A stretch of 11,506 bases of DNA from contig CAMPIQ010000120.1 of the NCBI GenBank assembly GCA_946886475.1, positions 1 to 11,506 on the forward strand, in the 5' to 3' direction. Source of the DNA: an uncultured Chitinophagales bacterium (lineage in GTDB: Bacteria > Bacteroidota > Bacteroidia > Chitinophagales > Chitinophagaceae). Under the pieces are notes generated by a model. That model did no database searches. It had not been told where the DNA came from and saw only the letters and a program-made list of their open reading frames with translations. Shown piece by piece: positions 6,408 to 11,506 of this stretch (position 1 is its first letter; each line of letters starts with the position of its first letter). Both the position numbers and the translations under genes were made by a program.

Positions 6408-7436
6408 ATGCTTAAAAAAACAATTTTAATCCTTCTTCTTTTCCCGGCCTCATCCTTATTGTTTTCTTTTAGCAAATCAAATAAACAGCAGGTTTTAAAG
6501 ACGATCATCATAGATGCGGGCCACGGTATCATGGATAACGGAGGTCACAATGGCGCTAAAGGAAAATATTCCTATGAAGATGATATCTGCCTTGATATCT
6601 CAAAGAAGCTGGTGACGCTGTTAAAAGCAGAATTTCCAGGGGTTAATATTATTGAGACCAGACCCGATAAATATATTGTTGGACTTCACCAGAGAGCTGA
6701 CATGGCCAACGCGGAAAAAGGTGACCTTTTCATTTCCATCCATGTCAATGCCATGCCGCCCATTCAGAAAAAGGAATTGATTGGTTATAAAACACAGGTT
6801 TATTATACCGGTAAAGGAAAATCTCGCAGAAAAAGAACAAAGAAGGTTCCAAGGTACAGGTATTATGAAGTTCCCAATACAACTGTAAAGGGTACCCAAA
6901 CCTATATCTGGGGTGCTCACAAGGGAGATGATAAGGAAACCGCGGTCAGGGAAAACGCACCTATGCTTGCGGAGGAAAATTACAAAGAGAAATATGGTGA
7001 CATTGATGTGAACTCCCCTGAATTCATTGCACTTTCCCTGGTAAAGACACAACAGTTTGCAAGGCGCAGTTCACAGTTTGCCAATATGGTTGAAACTGAA
7101 TTTTCAAAAGCAGGCAGGATCAGTGGTGGATCAAGGCAAAGACAGGCGGGGATCTGGGTGTTACAGGCTACTGCCATGCCCAGTGTTCTGGTGGAAACCG
7201 GGTTTATCACCAATCCACAGGAAGAAGATTACCTCAATAGTGAAACGGGACAGCAGGAAATTGCACAGTGCATTACCAATGCACTCAAAAATTACAAAAC
7301 CTGGCTGGAGAAAAAACAGCTACCCAGTGAAGGCAATACACAAATTCCTTTGCAAAACAAAAACTCAAACAACGCTTCTACATATCAGTTCCTCGAGGAA
7401 ATTGATCGTCAGGAGCGATTGCGCCAGGGGAGATAA
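6408..7436 (+). CDS. N-acetylmuramoyl-L-alanine amidase (Amidase_3, AmiC-like)
   Basis: A zinc enzyme that cuts the amide bond between N-acetylmuramic acid and L-Ala of peptidoglycan, acting in the periplasm during cell separation or wall remodelling. The 342-residue protein has an N-terminal hydrophobic export signal (residues 3-21). The catalytic domain starts directly after it. Zinc ligands and catalytic residues are visible: IIIDAGHG (His39), YSYEDD (Glu57), SIHVNA (His112) and VLVETGFITN (Glu263). Between His112 and the C-terminal part lies an insertion of about 80 residues (117-200) with a strongly basic patch (GKGKSRRKRTKK, 136-147) and TYIWGAHKGDDK. Bacteroidota amidases often carry an insert here, which may gate the active site. 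The C-terminal tail after 310 is low-complexity (Asn/Gln-rich). It is the first gene of the unit leading to mlaD and the OstA-like gene. Confidence 0.93.
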   Translation: MLKKTILILLLFPASSLLFSFSKSNKQQVLKTIIIDAGHGIMDNGGHNGAKGKYSYEDDICLDISKKLVTLLKAEFPGVNIIETRPDKYIVGLHQRADMANAEKGDLFISIHVNAMPPIQKKELIGYKTQVYYTGKGKSRRKRTKKVPRYRYYEVPNTTVKGTQTYIWGAHKGDDKETAVRENAPMLAEENYKEKYGDIDVNSPEFIALSLVKTQQFARRSSQFANMVETEFSKAGRISGGSRQRQAGIWVLQATAMPSVLVETGFITNPQEEDYLNSETGQQEIAQCITNALKNYKTWLEKKQLPSEGNTQIPLQNKNSNNASTYQFLEEIDRQERLRQGR

Positions 7437-7478
7437 ATTACATAGTTAACTCAATTCCTGATGGTATGATTTTTTGAA

Positions 7479-7502
7479 CTTATAATTTTTTACAGTTATA
7501 AG
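7479..7502. repeat. AT-rich inverted repeat between amidase and mlaD genes
   Basis: CTTATAA (7479-7485) and its perfect complement TTATAAG (7496-7502) flank a 10-base loop. The stem is AT-rich and no T run follows on the plus strand, so it is a poor intrinsic terminator. It may weakly affect transcript stability or be chance. The 129-base gap before the chosen mlaD start holds nothing else I can support. Confidence 0.3.
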
Positions 7503-7565
7503 GATGGTGATTTATTGCTTATTTTAGGGCCTTTAAGCATAACACAGTATCAGAAAATCACAAAC

Positions 7566-8576
7566 ATGAAATTAAGTAATGAGACCAAGGTAGGATTACT
7601 CACCATTGTAGCAATTATATTGCTTGTGTTAGGCTTTAATTTCCTGAAAGGAACAAAGGTTTTCTCCAAACCACCTGTATTCTATGCCAAGTTTGCTGAC
7701 ATCGGTACGCTGGATAAATCAAACCCGGTAAAGATCAATGGTCTTCAGGTTGGTTCTGTATATAACCTTCACCAGTCAGATAAGGAAGTGGACAGTATTA
7801 TAGTGGAGATACATCTTTCGCGTGATATCCTGATCCCTAAAAATTCCATCGCTTTCATTGATGGATCCATCCTGGGATCGGCATATATAAAAATTGAAAA
7901 AAGCGATGCCGATTCTTATTATGAACCGGGAGACACCATTGCCACAAGACTTGATGGGGGCATAATTGGCAATATCCAGCAACAATTAACCCCAACCATT
8001 ACCCGTGTAAACCAGACACTGGATTCCCTGAGAATTGCTATCGGTTCCATTGCAGCTGTATTCGATCCGAATACAAAAAACAATATGCAGAACCTGATCG
8101 CCAATCTTACCATATCTTCATTGCACCTGCAAAGACTGCTTAATTCACAAACAGGAGCCCTTGCACTTACATTAAACAATTTAAATTCCGTTACAGGTAA
8201 TCTTGCCAAAAACAATGATGCCATTACTTCTTCCATCCGCAATGTTGAACTTACAACTTCCAAGCTGGCCAATGCCAATATAGATGGAACCATTACAGCA
8301 TTGCAGGGCGCAGTAAATGAATTAAAGAATACCATTGCCAGTCTCAATTCAAAAGATGGTTCATTGGGACTCCTGATGAACGACCGGGAATTGTATGATC
8401 GTTTGAACAGGGTGGCAGAACAGTTAAGAACCGTAGCATTAAGTGCAGAGATCACACTTGATGATGTGAGACTGAATCCGAAACGTTATCTTAATTTTTC
8501 ATTAATTGGTGGCAAGGACAAAGGCGACCCCCTAACTTCGCCAGCACCTAAGGACACTGTCCGGGTGAGAAATTAA
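7566..8576 (+). CDS. MCE-family lipid transport protein (MlaD-like)
   Basis: Expected to be the substrate-binding, inner-membrane-anchored part of an MCE/Mla phospholipid transport system between inner and outer membranes. Of its 336 residues, about 8-28 form a single transmembrane helix (VGLLTIVAIILLVLGFNFL). The MCE domain follows at roughly 36-120, with the typical strands VFYAKFADIGTL, NPVKINGLQVGSV and IPKNSIAFIDGSILGSAYIKI. The remainder is mostly helical and Asn/Leu-rich (about 130-300), likely forming the coiled tube or hexamer-stabilising helices. An upstream in-frame ATG at 7515 would add 17 residues before the membrane helix; ATG 7566 gives the usual short cytoplasmic start MKLSNETKVG. 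The OstA-like gene begins two bases after the stop, implying tight co-transcription. No MlaE/MlaF permease or ATPase gene lies in the window, so they must be elsewhere. Confidence 0.92.
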   Translation: MKLSNETKVGLLTIVAIILLVLGFNFLKGTKVFSKPPVFYAKFADIGTLDKSNPVKINGLQVGSVYNLHQSDKEVDSIIVEIHLSRDILIPKNSIAFIDGSILGSAYIKIEKSDADSYYEPGDTIATRLDGGIIGNIQQQLTPTITRVNQTLDSLRIAIGSIAAVFDPNTKNNMQNLIANLTISSLHLQRLLNSQTGALALTLNNLNSVTGNLAKNNDAITSSIRNVELTTSKLANANIDGTITALQGAVNELKNTIASLNSKDGSLGLLMNDRELYDRLNRVAEQLRTVALSAEITLDDVRLNPKRYLNFSLIGGKDKGDPLTSPAPKDTVRVRN

Positions 8577-8578
8577 TA

Positions 8579-10150
8579 ATGAAAAGAATTGTATTTCTTC
8601 TTTTATTTATCCTGACCGGCGTAGGTGCCCTGAATGCACAGCAAAGTTCAGACACCAGCCAGCCTGTTACAATTATCCGCTCCGATAATCTTTACTGGAA
8701 AAAACTGGACGCTAACACAGAACTTCAGATCCTTTCCGGAAATGTTCAACTGAAACAAGGCAATACACTTTTTACATGCGATAGTTGTATAGTGAACGAT
8801 GCTGCCAATATTTTTGAAGCATTTGGCCGGGTTCATATCAATGACAGCGATACAGCTGATGTTTATTCTGATTACCTGCGTTATTATACCAATACCCGGA
8901 TGGCCTATCTGAGCGGTAATGTAAGGTTAAGCGACGGGCATGCCACTCTGAATACACCGGACATGGAATATGATGTTGCCAATAAGATCGGTACATATAA
9001 AAATGGTGGCAGGGTTGTCAATAAAAAATCCATACTCACAAGCCGCGAAGGAATTTATTATACGGACCTGAAGGATATTTATTTCAAACACAATGTTGAA
9101 CTGAAAGATCCCTCCTATTATCTGAAGTCCGACTCATTAATATATAATACAGAAAACCAGATAGCCAGGTTTATTGCCGAAACATATATAAAAGACAGCA
9201 GTGGCCGTGTAATAAGAACAAGAGAAGGATATTATGATGTGGCGAACAGCCATGCAGAATTTTTTTCCCGGACCGTAGTGGAAGACGGCACCATGGTTGC
9301 CTCATCGGACCGTATGGCAAGTGATGACAGTTCGGGCATTATGCAAATGGAAGGAAGAGCTGTTGTAAGGGATACGGCCAAAGGACAAACCATTTTAGCG
9401 GACCGCATATTTATAGACCGCAAGAATGACCGGTTCCTGGCCACCGTAAAACCATTGATGATCATTAAGCAGGATGAGGATTCCCTGTATGTAACTGCCG
9501 ATACTTTATTTTCTGCAAGATTGACTGAATTGTATAAAAATGATTCAGCCATGCTGGCCATGTTGAACCTGAAAGAAAAAGACAGTACCAACCGGTATTT
9601 CGAAGCATACAGGAATGTGAGGGTCTTTTCGGATTCCATGCAGGCAGTAAGTGATAGTTTATTTTATTCCTTTAAGGATTCCACCTTCCATCTATTCTAC
9701 GATCCTGTAGTATGGAGTAAAAAAAGCCAGATCACCGGAGATACCATTTATCTGTATACTAAAAATAAAAAAGCCGAACGGGTACGTGTACTCGAAAACA
9801 GTTTTATAGTGGATGAAGTGGAACCTGGCATTTATCATCAGATCAAATCCTCCTTCATCAATGGTTTTTTTAAAGATGGCACACTTGATTCAGTGAGGGC
9901 TACGGGTTTGGCGGAATCCGTTTATTTTTTACAGGATGACGATAGTGCGTTTACCAGCGTAAACCAGACCAGGAGCGACGCCATTGATATTTATTTTTTA
10001 AATGGCGAATTGTACAAGGTGGTATTCCGAAGTGAATTAAAAGGAACACTCTATCCCATCTCTCATAAACATCCCTCTGAAATGAGGCTTCAGGGATTCA
10101 GATGGCTTGACAACAGGAGACCAAAAACGAAATATGAAATGTTTGAGTAA
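8579..10150 (+). CDS. OstA/LptA-like periplasmic LPS transport protein
   Basis: A 523-residue exported protein built of LptA-type (OstA) beta-jellyroll repeats, expected to help carry LPS across the periplasm toward LptD. The signal peptide covers about residues 1-20 (IVFLLLFILTGVGALNA, cut before QQ). OstA-like repeats follow: SDNLYWKK...LSGNVQLKQGN (about 35-62), IFEAFGRVHINDSDTADVYSDYLRY (about 77-101), AYLSGNVRLSDG, YKNGGRVVN and further copies to about residue 300. A C-terminal half follows whose end (SHKHPSEMRLQGFRW) I recognise as typical of Bacteroidota OstA-like proteins. It is nearly three times the length of E. coli LptA (185 residues), so it may span more of the bridge. Its only two cysteines form CDSC at 67-70. 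It is the last gene of the amidase-mlaD unit. Confidence 0.88.
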   Translation: MKRIVFLLLFILTGVGALNAQQSSDTSQPVTIIRSDNLYWKKLDANTELQILSGNVQLKQGNTLFTCDSCIVNDAANIFEAFGRVHINDSDTADVYSDYLRYYTNTRMAYLSGNVRLSDGHATLNTPDMEYDVANKIGTYKNGGRVVNKKSILTSREGIYYTDLKDIYFKHNVELKDPSYYLKSDSLIYNTENQIARFIAETYIKDSSGRVIRTREGYYDVANSHAEFFSRTVVEDGTMVASSDRMASDDSSGIMQMEGRAVVRDTAKGQTILADRIFIDRKNDRFLATVKPLMIIKQDEDSLYVTADTLFSARLTELYKNDSAMLAMLNLKEKDSTNRYFEAYRNVRVFSDSMQAVSDSLFYSFKDSTFHLFYDPVVWSKKSQITGDTIYLYTKNKKAERVRVLENSFIVDEVEPGIYHQIKSSFINGFFKDGTLDSVRATGLAESVYFLQDDDSAFTSVNQTRSDAIDIYFLNGELYKVVFRSELKGTLYPISHKHPSEMRLQGFRWLDNRRPKTKYEMFE

Positions 10151-10196
10151 AACAGCTTCATCTACGCTGGTCTTCCCTCGCTCCCGCTCACTTTCT

Positions 10197-10218
10197 CCGC
10201 AGTTTTTTTGCGGTTTTT
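10197..10218 (+). terminator. Weak intrinsic terminator after the OstA-like gene
   Basis: CCGCA (10197-10201) pairs with TGCGG (10209-10213) around a seven-base loop, followed directly by five T (10214-10218). The stem is only five pairs but GC-rich and well placed, 46 bases after the stop of the OstA-like gene and before the promoter of the next gene. The preceding 10170-10200 is strongly pyrimidine-rich. Confidence 0.5.
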
Positions 10219-10264
10219 CATAAAATAATCCTAATTTTTTGCGGAATTGTGCAGGAATTTCCTT

Positions 10265-10272
10265 TATTTTTG
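10265..10272 (+). promoter_or_regulatory. Candidate -7 promoter box for the DeoR-family gene
   Basis: TATTTTTG matches TAnnTTTG exactly and ends 18 bases before the ATG at 10291. Possible -33 elements are TTTG at 10238-10241 (23-base gap) or TTG at 10247-10249 (15-base gap). Together with the terminator just upstream this makes the regulator a separate transcription unit. Confidence 0.55.
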
Positions 10273-10290
10273 GGCGCAATTGACTAACGA

Positions 10291-11040
10291 ATGCTTAAAA
10301 GAGAAAGACAGGCATATATTTTACATCAGGTCAATCTTCATAATAAAGTGCTGTCCACCGACCTGAGTCAGCATATAAATGTATCTGATGATACCATCAG
10401 GCGTGACCTTCAGGAATTAGCTGAGGAAGGCAAGCTTATCAAGGTACATGGCGGTGCGCTTTCTCCTTCATTTCATAATGGTCATCATACTTCCAGGGAA
10501 GTTTATTCATATACACAGAAAAAAATAATAGCCCAAAAAGCAGTTTCACTTATCAAAGACGGTATGTTTATTTTAACCGGCGGCGGTACTACTATTATAG
10601 AGTTAGCCCGTGCCCTGCCACTTAATTTACATGCCACATTTATTTCCGGAAGTATACCTGCTATTTATGAATACATGAACCACCCCAATATTGATGTGAT
10701 AGCAATTGGAGATAAGATCTCAAAAAATTCGAAGATCACCGTTGGACTCGAAGCCATTTCAAGGATAAGGCAACTCAAGGCCGATCTTTGTTTCCTTGGT
10801 ATCAATGCCATTAATATTGAAAATGGGGTTTCTGATAATGACTGGGAAGTGGTGCAGATAAAAAAAGCAATGATCGAATCCGCACAAAGGCTGGTATGCT
10901 TAACCATTGCAGAAAAGATCAATTCACAGCAGCCGATCCAGGTATGTGAAAGTGGAAAAATTGACACTTTGATCACGGAACTATCGCCGGATGAACCAAT
11001 TTTAGGACCTTATAAAAATGCAGGCATCAAAGTGCTCTAA
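10291..11040 (+). CDS. DeoR/GlpR-family transcriptional regulator
   Basis: A 249-residue DNA-binding regulator; family members usually repress sugar-use genes and release DNA when a sugar phosphate binds. The N-terminal winged helix-turn-helix is clear (residues 3-57): MLKRERQAYIL, then the recognition helix VSDDTIRRDL (31-40) and the wing EGKLIKVHGGA. The C-terminal DeoRC sensor domain spans about 75-232, with TGGGTTIIELARALP (96-110) as the phosphosugar loop, FISGSIPAI, and GVSDNDWEVVQIKKAMI (179-195) matching the conserved helix. The usual Asp before SGTT in the sugar-phosphate loop is replaced here (LTGGGTT). It sits directly upstream of a SusC-like receptor gene on the same strand, so it may control that locus; its effector is unknown. 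Start ATG 10291 matches the normal family N-terminus. Confidence 0.94.
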   Translation: MLKRERQAYILHQVNLHNKVLSTDLSQHINVSDDTIRRDLQELAEEGKLIKVHGGALSPSFHNGHHTSREVYSYTQKKIIAQKAVSLIKDGMFILTGGGTTIIELARALPLNLHATFISGSIPAIYEYMNHPNIDVIAIGDKISKNSKITVGLEAISRIRQLKADLCFLGINAINIENGVSDNDWEVVQIKKAMIESAQRLVCLTIAEKINSQQPIQVCESGKIDTLITELSPDEPILGPYKNAGIKVL

Positions 11041-11117
11041 ATATTTGTCTTTATTCCTTTGAGAACAATCCAATACCGGAAACCAATTATTGAACAATTA
11101 AAGTAAAAAAGATTGCT

Positions 11118-11506
11118 ATGAGAAAATTTCTCTACCTGTTAGTCCTGGTTAATGGGCTACTAATTTCAAGCATTTCCTCTTTTGCCCAGGAAAGGGCAAT
11201 ATCAGGAACTGTGACATCAGTTAAAGATAATTCACCGTTACTAGGTGCAAACGTCTCAGTGAAGGGCACTAACCGCAGTACCCAGACTGATGCTTCAGGT
11301 AAGTTCACTATTACAGCTTCACCGGAGCAAACCCTTATCATTTCCTATGTTGGATTTGTTTCAAGGGAAGTGCTGGTGGGTAATACCACAGCCCTTTCAA
11401 TTAAACTTGATCAAAGTCCGGGATCTCTTGAAGACATTGTGATTGTAGGTTATGGTACCCAGAGAAGGGGCAATCTTACAGGTGCTGTATCCACGGTAAA
11501 TGTAAA
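11118..11506 (+). CDS. SusC/RagA-type TonB-dependent outer-membrane receptor, partial (N-terminus)
   Basis: The right edge cuts this gene after 129 codons; full-length members are about 1000 residues. It begins at ATG 11118 with a signal peptide (FLYLLVLVNGLLISSISSFAQ, about residues 4-24). A carboxypeptidase-regulatory-like beta domain (CarboxypepD_reg-like) follows, about 28-105: ISGTVTS, PLLGANVSVKGT, TDASGKFTI and LIISYVGFVSREV. The start of the plug domain is marked by the SusC hallmark IVIVGYGTQRRGNLTGAVSTVN. Such receptors import glycans or other large nutrients with a SusD lipoprotein, normally encoded just downstream. The substrate cannot be told from this part. The 77-base gap before it has no clear promoter box or terminator, so it could be read from its own promoter or with the DeoR-type gene. 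Confidence 0.93.
   Translation, partial: MRKFLYLLVLVNGLLISSISSFAQERAISGTVTSVKDNSPLLGANVSVKGTNRSTQTDASGKFTITASPEQTLIISYVGFVSREVLVGNTTALSIKLDQSPGSLEDIVIVGYGTQRRGNLTGAVSTVNV

Noticed and set aside
7919..8455. Minus-strand open frame of 178 codons
   Set aside because: It lies entirely antisense to the MCE gene, whose domain pattern is clear; the length follows from codon bias of the real gene.
10170..10200. Pyrimidine-rich, CTC/CGCTC-containing stretch as a possible structured RNA or repeat
   Set aside because: It is short and irregular, and apart from the adjacent terminator stem no pairing or repeat unit could be supported.
10037..10279. Minus-strand open frame of 80 codons across the intergenic gap
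   Set aside because: It overlaps the end of the OstA-like gene, the terminator and the promoter box, and its product is highly charged without recognisable features.

Overview
The window reads as chromosomal DNA of a Bacteroidota bacterium, most likely a Chitinophagaceae-like member of the Sphingobacteriia/Chitinophagia branch. This rests on several things seen here: a SusC/RagA-type TonB-dependent receptor start, the Bacteroidota forms of LptD and OstA/LptA, a LytS-type histidine kinase, weak Shine-Dalgarno sites, and exact matches to the Bacteroidota -7 promoter box TAnnTTTG ahead of several genes. Nothing looks like a prophage, transposon, CRISPR array, tRNA or rRNA.

Layout. (1) Bases 1-1090, minus strand: a LytS/YehU-type membrane sensor histidine kinase that runs off the left edge. 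(2) Bases 1091-1280: a 190-base gap with an 11-bp-period tandem repeat and a TAnnTTTG box. (3) Bases 1281-3586, plus strand: a 77-residue protein of unknown function, uracil-DNA glycosylase (ung), a RimJ/RimL-like GNAT acetyltransferase broken by a one-base frameshift in an A run, and a PlsC-type 1-acylglycerol-3-phosphate acyltransferase. The last two overlap. (4) Bases 3583-6330, minus strand: a 915-residue LptD-type outer-membrane LPS assembly protein whose stop codon overlaps that of plsC. (5) Bases 6408-10150, plus strand: an N-acetylmuramoyl-L-alanine amidase, an MCE/MlaD-type lipid-transport protein and a large OstA/LptA-like protein, ending in a weak intrinsic terminator. (6) Bases 10291-11040: a DeoR/GlpR-type regulator with its own promoter box. 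(7) From 11118 to the right edge: the start of a SusC-like receptor.

How the genes fit together. The centre (2855-10150) is an envelope-biogenesis neighbourhood. PlsC makes phosphatidic acid, the MCE protein is expected to move phospholipids between membranes, the OstA-like protein and LptD are expected to form the periplasmic and outer-membrane parts of the LPS export route, and the amidase cuts peptidoglycan. lptD and the amidase-mlaD-ostA unit diverge from one 77-base intergenic region, so joint control is possible. The flanks are a signalling gene on the left and a regulator plus nutrient receptor on the right.

I did not find a clearly new system. The points most worth checking are the GNAT frameshift, the two-cysteine layout of LptD, the grouping of LPS-export and lipid-transport genes, and the tandem repeat upstream of the small unknown gene.
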